DNA of 6,046 nt from Bacillota bacterium (GTDB taxonomy: Bacteria > Bacillota_A > Clostridia > Peptostreptococcales > Anaerovoracaceae): assembly GCA_017547345.1 (NCBI GenBank), contig JAFYPY010000102.1, positions 1 through 6,046 on the forward strand. Reading direction: 5' to 3'. The notes under the pieces were generated by a model, which was not told the DNA's origin, did no database searches, and was given only the letters and a program-made list of their open reading frames with translations. Below are positions 1 to 5,748 of this stretch, one piece after another. The position numbers and the translations under genes were made by a program. Positions within the stretch are counted from its first letter, which is position 1. Each line of letters begins with the position of its first letter.

Positions 1-1956
1 TACACCGTCCTGACAAGTATCCCAGTCAATCTTGGATACGGAGTTTAAGGAAGCAACTGCACCGTGGCTATCTCTTTCGTGCATTGGGTTAGCACCAGGA
101 GCGAATGGAGTACCAGCTCTTCTACCGTCAGGAGTGTTACCAGTCTTCTTACCGTACATTACGTTGGAAGTGATTGTTAATACGGATAATGTATGTACAG
201 AGTTTCTGTAAGTTGGGTGCTTTCTTAATTCTTCGATAGTTCTTTCGGAGATCTTAACAGCGATTTCGTCTACTCTGTCATCGTCGTTACCATACTTAGG
301 GAATTCGCCTTCAGTTCTGAAGTCAACGATTAGACCGTTTTCATCTCTGATAGGGTAAACCTTAGCGTACTTGATAGCGGAGAAGGAGTCAGCTGCTACA
401 GAGAAACCTGCAACACCGAATGCCATTAATCTCTTAACTTCGGAGTTTAAGAACGCCATCTGGGATCTTTCGAAGTCATACTTATCGTGCATGAAGTGGA
501 TGATGTTCATGATGTTTACATATAGTTCCATTAACCATTCTAAGTAAACATTGAATCTCTTCCAAGCATCTTCGAAGTCGATTGGACCGTCGCCAACAGC
601 TTCCATCTGTGGACCAACAACTTCGCCAGTTCTTTCGTCCTTACCACCGTTTAGACCTAATAATAAGATCTTAGCAAGGTTACATCTAGCTCCGAAGAAC
701 TGCATCTGTTCACCCATCTGAATAGCGGATACGCAGCAAGCGATGGAGTAGTCTTCGCCACAAGCTGGTCTCATCTTGTCGTCGTTTTCGTACTGGATGG
801 AGTCAGTGTCGATGGAAACCTGAGCACAGAACTTCTTGAATGGTTCAGGAAGATCCTTGGACCATAATACTGTTAAGTTTGGTTCTGGAGCAGGTCCTAA
901 GTTGTAAAGTGTCTGAAGTGTTCTGAAGGAGTTCTTAGTAACTTTGTGTCTACCGTCCATACCAACACCACCGATACCTTCAGTGATCCACATTGGGTCA
1001 CCACCGAATAATTCATTGTATTCGGAAGTTCTTAAGTGTCTAGCTACTCTTAACTTTAAGATGTAGTCATCGATGAATTCCTGGATCTGTTCTTCTGTGT
1101 AAACGCCATTAGCTAAGTCTCTTTCTGCGTAGATGTCGATGAAAGTAGAAGTTCTACCTACGGACATAGCAGCACCGTTTTCTTCCTTGATACCTGCTAA
1201 GTATGCGAAGTAAGTCCACTGGATAGCTTCCTTAACGTCCTTAGCTGGTCCGGAGATGTCGTAGCCGTAAGCTTCAGCCATCTTCTTGATTTCCTTAAGA
1301 GCTCTAACCTGGTTTGTAATTTCTTCAGCAGTTCTGATGTTTTCTTCGTTCATTACGTGTCTGGAAGCGATCATTTCGTGATCTTTCTGCTTTTCTTCGA
1401 TTAAGAAATCGATACCGTAAAGAGCAGCTCTTCTGTAGTCACCGATGATTCTACCTCTACCGTAAGCATCAGGAAGACCAGTGATTAAACCTAAGTGTCT
1501 TACCTGTCTCATTTCCTTGGAGTATGCCTTGAATACACCGTCGTTGTGAGTTGTTACGTAGTCGAACATCTTATCAATTTCAGTTGGAAGAGTTTCACCG
1601 AATTCAGCAACCTGTTCTCTTACCATCTTGATACCGCCAAATGGGCAGATACCTCTCTTTAAAGGTTCATCAGTCTGAAGACCAACGATAACGTCCTTAC
1701 CAGGTACGATGTAACCAGGTCCGAATGCGTTGATTCTCATAATTCTGCTTGCGTCAACCTTTAAAGTACCACCAGCTTTTCTTTCAGCAACTAATAATTC
1801 CTGAACCTTAGCAGAACATTCCTTTGTTCTTTCTGTAGGACCTGCTAAGAAGCTAGCATCGCCATCATATGGCTTGTAGTTTAAACGAATAAATTCGTCA
1901 ACGTTGATGTTTTCAGTCCAGCTGCCGCCAATAAAACCTTCCCATTCTTTTCTCAT
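1..1956 (-). CDS. pflB: Pyruvate formate-lyase (formate C-acetyltransferase), C-terminus cut by window edge
   Basis: This glycyl-radical enzyme converts pyruvate and CoA to acetyl-CoA and formate in the cytoplasm of anaerobes. The frame is open from the ATG at 1956-1954 to base 1 and gives 652 residues starting MRKEWEGF. The adjacent catalytic pair Cys407-Cys408, in the motif [10 protein letters not shown], matches Cys418-Cys419 of the E. coli enzyme and separates true PFL from other glycyl-radical enzymes such as glycerol dehydratase. Other typical segments are [17 protein letters not shown] near residues 95-111 and [17 protein letters not shown] in the middle. Family members run about 740-760 residues, so roughly 90-100 are missing, including the expected C-terminal glycine-radical loop. 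A strong AAGGAGG lies 11 bases before the ATG. The codon use is strongly biased (mostly AGA for Arg, many AAG, AAC and GGT), as expected for a highly expressed gene. The activase gene pflA often follows pflB but would be outside the window. The identification is firm. Confidence 0.97.
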   Translation of the reverse strand, partial: MRKEWEGFIGGSWTENINVDEFIRLNYKPYDGDASFLAGPTERTKECSAKVQELLVAERKAGGTLKVDASRIMRINAFGPGYIVPGKDVIVGLQTDEPLKRGICPFGGIKMVREQVAEFGETLPTEIDKMFDYVTTHNDGVFKAYSKEMRQVRHLGLITGLPDAYGRGRIIGDYRRAALYGIDFLIEEKQKDHEMIASRHVMNEENIRTAEEITNQVRALKEIKKMAEAYGYDISGPAKDVKEAIQWTYFAYLAGIKEENGAAMSVGRTSTFIDIYAERDLANGVYTEEQIQEFIDDYILKLRVARHLRTSEYNELFGGDPMWITEGIGGVGMDGRHKVTKNSFRTLQTLYNLGPAPEPNLTVLWSKDLPEPFKKFCAQVSIDTDSIQYENDDKMRPACGEDYSIACCVSAIQMGEQMQFFGARCNLAKILLLGLNGGKDERTGEVVGPQMEAVGDGPIDFEDAWKRFNVYLEWLMELYVNIMNIIHFMHDKYDFERSQMAFLNSEVKRLMAFGVAGFSVAADSFSAIKYAKVYPIRDENGLIVDFRTEGEFPKYGNDDDRVDEIAVKISERTIEELRKHPTYRNSVHTLSVLTITSNVMYGKKTGNTPDGRRAGTPFAPGANPMHERDSHGAVASLNSVSKIDWDTCQDGV

Positions 1957-1967
1957 TATTGTTTGTT

Positions 1968-1974
1968 CCTCCTT
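1968..1974 (-). promoter_or_regulatory. Ribosome binding site of pflB
   Basis: On the minus strand this reads AAGGAGG, a near-perfect anti-Shine-Dalgarno match, 11 bases before the ATG at 1956. It fixes the pflB start, and no in-frame start lies closer to it. Confidence 0.85.
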
Positions 1975-1984
1975 GCATATTGCG

Positions 1985-1997
1985 TATATTGTATACA
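1985..1997. promoter_or_regulatory. Second copy of the TGTATACA operator, in the pflB leader
   Basis: TATATTGTATACA here is the exact reverse complement of 2086-2098, a 13-base inverted repeat. It contains the palindrome TGTATACA at 1990-1997. The centres of the two palindromes are 96 bases apart. This copy lies in the untranslated leader about 30 bases before the pflB start, where a bound repressor could act as a roadblock or join the promoter copy in a DNA loop. A -10-like TATTAT lies just upstream on the minus strand (2004-1999) but has no acceptable -35 partner. The site is real as sequence; its function is inferred. Confidence 0.45.
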
Positions 1998-2029
1998 TAT
2001 AATACAACTTATAAAAAATAACTTATCAC

Positions 2030-2069
2030 ATGATAGCATAGCCATACTTTTCCATTCCTTTGCTATCAT
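2030..2069 (-). promoter_or_regulatory. Stem-loop at the predicted 5' end of the pflB transcript
   Basis: ATGATAGCA (2030-2038) and TGCTATCAT (2061-2069) form a perfect 9-base-pair inverted repeat around a 22-base loop. Because the predicted pflB transcription start is near 2067-2069, the stem would sit at the extreme 5' end of the mRNA. Such 5' stems are known to protect some abundant bacterial mRNAs from decay. No U-run follows, so it is not a terminator. It could instead be a DNA operator with separated half-sites. Confidence 0.4.
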
Positions 2070-2073
2070 AGAT

Positions 2074-2103
2074 ATAATATACCCTTGTATACAATATAGT
2101 CAA
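2074..2103 (-). promoter_or_regulatory. Predicted sigma-A type promoter of pflB
   Basis: Reading the minus strand, TTGACT at 2103-2098 matches the -35 consensus TTGACA at five of six bases. It is followed by either TATATT at 2081-2076 (16-base spacer) or TATTAT at 2079-2074 (18-base spacer), each five of six matches to TATAAT. Transcription would start near 2067-2069, giving a leader of about 110 bases before the pflB ATG. The spacer contains the perfect palindrome TTGTATACAA, so a protein bound there should block RNA polymerase. This is a sequence prediction; no start site has been mapped. Confidence 0.7.
2085..2094. promoter_or_regulatory. Palindromic operator in the pflB promoter spacer (GntR-like core)
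   Basis: TTGTATACAA is a perfect 10-base palindrome lying exactly between the predicted -35 and -10 boxes of pflB, the classic position for a repressor. From memory, its core is the same as the centre of the Bacillus subtilis GntR operator (ATACTTGTATACAAGTAT), but the flanks differ, so a GntR-superfamily repressor is only a plausible guess. Together with its right flank it forms TGTATACAATATA (2086-2098), which recurs in inverted orientation at 1985-1997. No regulator gene is present in the window. Confidence 0.55.
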
Positions 2104-2121
2104 ACATTTTTTTCTAAAAAT

Positions 2122-2137
2122 TGTGCATTTTTTCACA
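2122..2137. promoter_or_regulatory. CRP/FNR-like (or Rex-like) palindrome upstream of the pflB promoter
   Basis: TGTGCATTTTTTCACA matches the CRP/FNR-family consensus TGTGA-N6-TCACA, also used by Gram-positive Fnr and ArcR, at nine of ten defined positions. Extended to 2121-2138 it also matches the Rex consensus TTGTGAA-N4-TTCACAA at 12 of 14 positions. Both regulator types are known to control pfl genes in Firmicutes. Its centre (2129.5) is about 61-62 bases upstream of the predicted pflB start, the usual class I activator spacing, which favours an activator over Rex. It lies about 130 bases upstream of the AI-2E family start and could affect that gene too. The T-rich background raises the risk of a chance match. 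Confidence 0.4.
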
Positions 2138-2248
2138 TACATTATTTCTCCCTCAAATCCACTATTTTCAATGGAATCAAGCCATATTTTTTTGTTTTCT
2201 TTAACAGTTTTTACTCATAAAAATTATTGGTTTTCCACATACTATTTT

Positions 2249-2255
2249 GGGGAGG
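2249..2255 (+). promoter_or_regulatory. Ribosome binding site that sets the AI-2E family start
   Basis: GGGGAGG lies 11 bases before the ATG at 2267. The frame is open further upstream to an ATG at 2123, but that ATG has no such site and the added residues are T-rich-encoded and unlike the family, so 2267 is the likely start. Confidence 0.8.
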
Positions 2256-2266
2256 TTTATAGTCGT

Positions 2267-3328
2267 ATGGAAAATCTTTTTTGGGACTTTTTTTTAGGAT
2301 TTTGGAAAGTATTTTTTTATGTTGCAAAAGCCTTTTTGCCTTTGCTTATTGGAGTGATTTTGGCATATCTTCTTAACAATCCTGTTGAATTGGTTCGTAA
2401 GTTAATAACAAAAAACTCATCTACCACAGCTTTGTCAATTAGGCCCAAAGGACGAGTTCCTTCTATCATCATTACTTATCTGCTCCTCTTAACGATTATA
2501 ATAGTTATTATTTTCGCCTTTGTTACACTCATTCTTGGAACATTTCCATCAGGTGGATTTTCTTCAATTACAAACAATATTTACGAGTACTTCAATTCTT
2601 ACTACGAAACTTTGTTAGAATATTTTTCGCGTTTTCTACCAGGAGAAATTACAAATGATAATACCAACATCAAAGGATTCTTTATGTCCTGGCTTCAGAA
2701 AAATTTTTCAGTAAAAAATATTTTCTCCCTTTTTACCGTGCTTGCAGGTGGTGTTGTGAATTTAGCATTAGGTATCGTTGCAAGTATTTATATTATAAAG
2801 GATAAGGAATTCTTTCTAATGTTATGGCAAAGATTTCTATCCATAGTTTTCAAGCAAAAAACACACGGGATATTGAACGAAATTCTCTATGATATAAATA
2901 ATGTGCTTACAACCTTCCTTAAAGGAGCTATAATCGACAGTATTATTGTCGCACTTCTATCATCTGTTGTACTTTCACTATTAAAAATAAAATTCTCTGT
3001 TATCATGGGAATCATTGCCGGATTAGTTAACGTTATTCCTTATTTCGGACCCTTTCTTAGTATGATTCCAGCTTTTCTAATATCTTTTGCTATGCAAGGA
3101 CCAACCAAGGCTATTCTTACAATTCTGTCGCTCTTTTTAGTACAACAACTTGATAGCAACTTTATATACCCCAAGGTAGTTGGTACATCGACAGGCCTAC
3201 ATCCATTGTTCATTCTACTGGCAGTAAGCTTTATGGGTTACTTTGGCGGTGTTTTGGGGATGCTTGTAGCCGTTCCTGTAGCCGGGATCCTTCAGGTTTT
3301 ACTAAAAAAATGGATTTACTCATTATAA
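2267..3328 (+). CDS. AI-2E family (UPF0118) transporter-like membrane protein
   Basis: This predicted inner-membrane protein of 353 residues has the family's usual length and layout. Hydrophobic segments lie near residues 15-38, 66-91, 153-176, 217-240, 244-276 (probably two passes), 280-294 and 311-345, with a hydrophilic stretch around 100-150. Family hallmarks are in the C-terminal half: PYFGPF at 258-263 followed by a proline-containing helix (MIPAF), LDSNFIYPKVVG at 295-306, GLHPLFILLAV at 310-320 and the closing LGMLVAVPVAGIL at 330-342. The family was named after an E. coli protein proposed to export autoinducer-2, but members have also been linked to Na+/H+ antiport and other roles, so the substrate cannot be read from sequence. 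The gene is alone in its direction, diverges from pflB, and ends at a hairpin terminator. The start at 2267 rests on the GGGGAGG site. Confidence 0.9.
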   Translation: MENLFWDFFLGFWKVFFYVAKAFLPLLIGVILAYLLNNPVELVRKLITKNSSTTALSIRPKGRVPSIIITYLLLLTIIIVIIFAFVTLILGTFPSGGFSSITNNIYEYFNSYYETLLEYFSRFLPGEITNDNTNIKGFFMSWLQKNFSVKNIFSLFTVLAGGVVNLALGIVASIYIIKDKEFFLMLWQRFLSIVFKQKTHGILNEILYDINNVLTTFLKGAIIDSIIVALLSSVVLSLLKIKFSVIMGIIAGLVNVIPYFGPFLSMIPAFLISFAMQGPTKAILTILSLFLVQQLDSNFIYPKVVGTSTGLHPLFILLAVSFMGYFGGVLGMLVAVPVAGILQVLLKKWIYSL

Positions 3329-3330
3329 AA

Positions 3331-3378
3331 GAGAATCATTGCATATGCGTATTACATATGCAATGACTCTCTTTTTTT
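3331..3378 (+). terminator. Intrinsic terminator between convergent AI-2E family gene and arcA
   Basis: The arms 3331-3347 and 3355-3371 pair over 17 positions with a single A/C mismatch around the 7-base loop CGTATTA, followed by seven T residues (3372-3378) on the plus strand. It begins two bases after the AI-2E family stop codon. On the minus strand the same hairpin is followed only by TTTTATAAT, so it may also stop arcA transcription, less efficiently. Confidence 0.9.
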
Positions 3379-3399
3379 ATAAAATATATTTCCATATAT

Positions 3400-4623
3400 T
3401 TACTTTAAGTCATCCCTATTCACAGGGCAAGACATACACCTTGGCCCTCCTCTTCCTCTTGATAACTCACTACTAGGTATCGTAAGTACCTCTATGCCAT
3501 TCTTCTCAAGCAAAGCATTCGTAACGTAGTTTCTTTCGTAGGTAATGACCTTTCCTGGAGCAATGCAAAGAGTGTTGGATCCATCGTTCCATTGTTCTCT
3601 TTGAGCAGCGATTATATCTTCTCCACCACAGCGAATCAGTTCAACCGCCGGTAGCTTTAGCTCCCTTGCAAGTAACTTGTCTAAATTTTCCAAAACCCCC
3701 TTGAAATTCAGCTGGCCTTTTTTATCCAAGGTAATTTCGTATACCGAAAGCGGTCCTTCTATCTCTGGATGAATGGTAAACTTATCATAGTCTACCATTG
3801 TAAATACCGTATCAAGATGCATAAAAGCCCTGCATTTTGGGATATCAAAGACGAGCACTTTATTGAATTCGGAATTTTTAAGCAGGTTGTGTGCAAAATT
3901 CTCAATTCCAGCAATAGTGGTTCTTTCGGAAAATCCTATTGCCACCACTTCGTTAGACAAGACTAAAACGTCTCCTCCTTCCACAGAAAAGTCATCAAAA
4001 ATATCGTACCATTGATAATTTGCCGCTGTTGCAAAATCCCTATTATAATCAAAAATAAACTTTAGTAGCAGTGATTCTCTCTGCCTTGCAGGAGTATGCA
4101 TATGGTGAATGTTTATTCCATTGCCAATACATGCACCAGGATCCCTAGTAAAATATAGATTTGGCATTGGATCCATAACATAGGGATATTCATTATGAGT
4201 AAGATCTGATAAGGAGTCAGTTTTTACCTGTCCTAAATCAGAGCGTTTTATACCTGCTATTACTTGCCTTACCATTTCTTTTGCTGGTAGTAACATTAAA
4301 AAATCGTGTATTGCATGCTTCATCCCCTCAGACTCAACAAGGCTCATATCCATCATTTGATTAACGAACTCTTCTCTTATCGCCTTATTAGCAAGTGCTT
4401 TTGCAGTTTCTTCCTCGTAATAGATAACTTCAACATCATTATTTTTTAGAAGTTTCGCAAAGGCATCATGTTCCTCCTGTGCGGCTTTTAGAAAAGGAAC
4501 ATCGTCAAAGAGAAGTCTTTCCATTGTGTATGGTGTCAATGCCTCGATTTCCTTTCCGGGCCGATGAAGCAAAACTTTGTTCAATTTTCCTATTTCAGAG
4601 TAATTGTGTATTCCAGGTTCCAT
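3400..4623 (-). CDS. arcA: Arginine deiminase
   Basis: This cytoplasmic enzyme hydrolyses L-arginine to L-citrulline and ammonia, the first step of the arginine deiminase pathway. The protein has 407 residues, normal for the family. Catalytic residues, aligned by motif with the Pseudomonas aeruginosa enzyme, are all present: Asp161 in FTRDPG, Glu215 in EGGD, His269 and Asp271 in HLDT, and the nucleophile Cys396 in RGGPRCMSCP near the C-terminus. The substrate-binding arginines at 160, 234 and 391 are also in place. The N-terminus (YSEIGKLNKVLLHRPG) is typical and supports the ATG at 4623. Its GGAGG lies only four bases from the ATG and abuts the arcB stop codon, so the two genes are almost certainly co-transcribed and may be translationally coupled. 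No arcC or arcD follows; arcA is the last gene before a convergent neighbour. Confidence 0.97.
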   Translation of the reverse strand: MEPGIHNYSEIGKLNKVLLHRPGKEIEALTPYTMERLLFDDVPFLKAAQEEHDAFAKLLKNNDVEVIYYEEETAKALANKAIREEFVNQMMDMSLVESEGMKHAIHDFLMLLPAKEMVRQVIAGIKRSDLGQVKTDSLSDLTHNEYPYVMDPMPNLYFTRDPGACIGNGINIHHMHTPARQRESLLLKFIFDYNRDFATAANYQWYDIFDDFSVEGGDVLVLSNEVVAIGFSERTTIAGIENFAHNLLKNSEFNKVLVFDIPKCRAFMHLDTVFTMVDYDKFTIHPEIEGPLSVYEITLDKKGQLNFKGVLENLDKLLARELKLPAVELIRCGGEDIIAAQREQWNDGSNTLCIAPGKVITYERNYVTNALLEKNGIEVLTIPSSELSRGRGGPRCMSCPVNRDDLK

Positions 4624-4626
4624 AGG

Positions 4627-4635
4627 CCCTCCTTA
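4627..4635 (-). promoter_or_regulatory. arcB stop codon overlapping the arcA ribosome binding site
   Basis: On the minus strand TAAGGAGGG joins the arcB stop (TAA, 4635-4633) to the arcA Shine-Dalgarno sequence. A ribosome finishing arcB therefore sits on the arcA initiation region. The arrangement suggests coupling that keeps the two pathway enzymes in proportion. Confidence 0.75.
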
Positions 4636-5628
4636 TGAAAGAGTCGCAACGACAACTGCCTTAATAGTGTGCATTCTATTTTCAGCCTCGTCAAAAACCT
4701 TTGAGTTTTTTGATCTAAATACTTCATCCGTTACTTCTCTAATATCATATCCAAGCGCCTTCTGTTCTTTGGCCATGGTAGTTTCAAAGTCGTGGAAAGA
4801 AGGAAGACAATGCATAAAAATAACATCAGGGTTCAAAGTCGCCTTTATCATTTCCTCATCAACACGGTAAGGCGTAAGCAATCTTACCCTTTCCGGTATT
4901 TGTTCTTCTTCTCCCATTGACGCCCAAATATCAGTATATAAGACATCTGCATTTTTTAAGCATTCCGGGTCAGAGGTTACTTCAATGCACGCCCCCGTTT
5001 CTTTAGCCACAGCTTTTACCTCATTTACAACCTGTGGGTCAACTTCGGCAACCAATTCTTTCGGTCCATATGCTACAAAAGTCATGCCCATCTTTGCACA
5101 TCCTTGCATCCATGCGTATGCCATATTGTTCCTAACATCACCGCAGAAAACCACCTTAATCTGCTTCAGCGGTTTAGCAATATGTTCTTCTATGGTCATC
5201 ATATCTGCTAAAATTTGTGTCGGATGATCTATATCCGTTAATCCATTGAACACCGGAACACCAGAATATTTCGCCAATTGAACAACTACATCTTGGTCAA
5301 AACCTCTATACTCAATACCGTCATAAAACCTTCCAAGAACCTTCGCTGTATCCTCTAAAGACTCTTTCTTCCCCATTTGAGAGCTTCTGCTGTCCAGATA
5401 TGTTACATTTGCACCTTCCTCATGGCATGCAACCTCGAAAGCACATCTTGTTCTTGTAGAAGTTTTTTCAAATAAAAGGCATACAGTCTTACCTTTTAAT
5501 AAATCGTTTTGTATTCCCGCAATCTTCTTACTCTTAAGTTCTTTTGCCAGATCGATTAGATATCTAATTTCTTCAGGCGTAAAATCCATCAAAGTCAAAA
5601 AACTGCGTCCCCTTAAATTTACTGCCAT
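4633..5628 (-). CDS. arcB: Ornithine carbamoyltransferase, probably catabolic (ArcB type)
   Basis: This enzyme interconverts citrulline plus phosphate with ornithine plus carbamoyl phosphate. The protein has 331 residues, full length for the family. The carbamoyl-phosphate domain comes first, with STRTR at 57-61 and HPTQ at 135-138. The ornithine domain follows, with Asn167 in GDVRNNM, Asp233, the SMG loop at 237-239, HCLP at 273-276 with Cys274, and Arg318 in ENRMHTIKA. The sequence [12 protein letters not shown] and the close tie to arcA favour a catabolic role, where citrulline is split to supply carbamate kinase; an anabolic ArgF role cannot be excluded from sequence. Small departures from the usual motifs are HCLPSFHD (normally HCLPAFHD) and Val165 in GDVRNN (normally G or A). 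GGAGG seven bases upstream supports the ATG at 5628. It is the first gene of the arcB-arcA unit. Confidence 0.95.
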   Translation of the reverse strand: MAVNLRGRSFLTLMDFTPEEIRYLIDLAKELKSKKIAGIQNDLLKGKTVCLLFEKTSTRTRCAFEVACHEEGANVTYLDSRSSQMGKKESLEDTAKVLGRFYDGIEYRGFDQDVVVQLAKYSGVPVFNGLTDIDHPTQILADMMTIEEHIAKPLKQIKVVFCGDVRNNMAYAWMQGCAKMGMTFVAYGPKELVAEVDPQVVNEVKAVAKETGACIEVTSDPECLKNADVLYTDIWASMGEEEQIPERVRLLTPYRVDEEMIKATLNPDVIFMHCLPSFHDFETTMAKEQKALGYDIREVTDEVFRSKNSKVFDEAENRMHTIKAVVVATLS

Positions 5629-5660
5629 TTTTTATCCTCCATAATAATTAGTTATGCTTT

Positions 5661-5690
5661 TAATATTTCCCGAAATGTTCTCAAATATTA
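5661..5690. promoter_or_regulatory. Inverted repeat in the arcB upstream region (possible operator)
   Basis: TAATATTT (5661-5668) and AAATATTA (5683-5690) form a perfect 8-base inverted repeat with a 14-base gap, so the half-site centres are 22 bases (about two helical turns) apart. A smaller palindrome, ATTTC-CC-GAAAT at 5665-5676, is nested inside. It lies 33-62 bases upstream of the arcB ATG, where promoter and operator elements are expected. It does not match the ArgR box I remember for Bacillus (CATGAATAAAAATTCAAG). No standard -35/-10 pair can be read here; TTGAGA at 5684-5679 lacks a well-spaced -10. Function is inferred only from position and symmetry. Confidence 0.3.
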
Positions 5691-5694
5691 TGGA

Positions 5695-5739
5695 GAAAAT
5701 AAATACACCTACTTCGGAAATCACTTCCAAAGCAGGTGT
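5695..5739 (-). terminator. Intrinsic terminator of the rRNA methyltransferase gene
   Basis: The 15-base arms 5725-5739 and 5705-5719 pair around a 5-base loop. In the minus-strand RNA there are 13 Watson-Crick pairs and two G-U pairs, whereas the plus-strand RNA would have A/C mismatches at those two places, so the hairpin is built for the minus strand. It starts ten bases after the stop codon and is followed by ATTTATTTTC, a broken U-tract. It separates this gene from arcB, implying that arcB has its own promoter. Confidence 0.75.
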
Positions 5740-5748
5740 GAATTGTAG

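Larger units (their letters stand above)
1957..2266. other. Divergent intergenic region between pflB and the AI-2E family gene
   Basis: This A+T-rich stretch holds no convincing gene. Its pflB side (about 1975-2137) is dense in signals, listed separately: promoter, two palindromic operators, a leader stem-loop and an upstream CRP/FNR- or Rex-like site. The side facing the AI-2E family gene (about 2140-2248) is mostly T-rich and shows no strong promoter. The best plus-strand candidate is TTGTTT at 2192-2197 with CATAAA at 2216-2221, an 18-base spacing and poor matches to consensus, so I do not call it as a feature. Open frames here on the plus strand (1963-2220, and 2123-2266 upstream of the AI-2E start) are T-rich, lack a ribosome binding site and resemble no protein I know. 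Confidence 0.7.

Noticed and set aside
2026..2055. Nine-residue leader peptide frame (MEKYGYAIM) on the minus strand in the pflB leader
   Set aside because: The AAAGGA before it directly abuts the ATG, too close for initiation, and there is no attenuator-like terminator after it.
1963..2220. Open frame of 85 codons on the plus strand in the intergenic region
   Set aside because: It overlaps the pflB promoter signals, has no ribosome binding site, is T-rich with mostly Phe, Ile and Ser codons, and resembles no known protein.
2123..2266. Upstream extension of the AI-2E family protein from an ATG at 2123
   Set aside because: The added 48 residues have no family similarity and no ribosome binding site, while GGGGAGG stands in front of the in-frame ATG at 2267.
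3769..3966. Plus-strand frame opposite arcA
   Set aside because: It lies wholly inside the well-supported arcA coding sequence on the other strand and shows no recognisable protein.
4604..4870. Plus-strand frame opposite the arcB-arcA junction
   Set aside because: It is antisense to conserved arcB and arcA codons and has no ribosome binding site or family signal.
4985..5227. Plus-strand frame opposite arcB
   Set aside because: It is the antisense shadow of the conserved OTC coding sequence.
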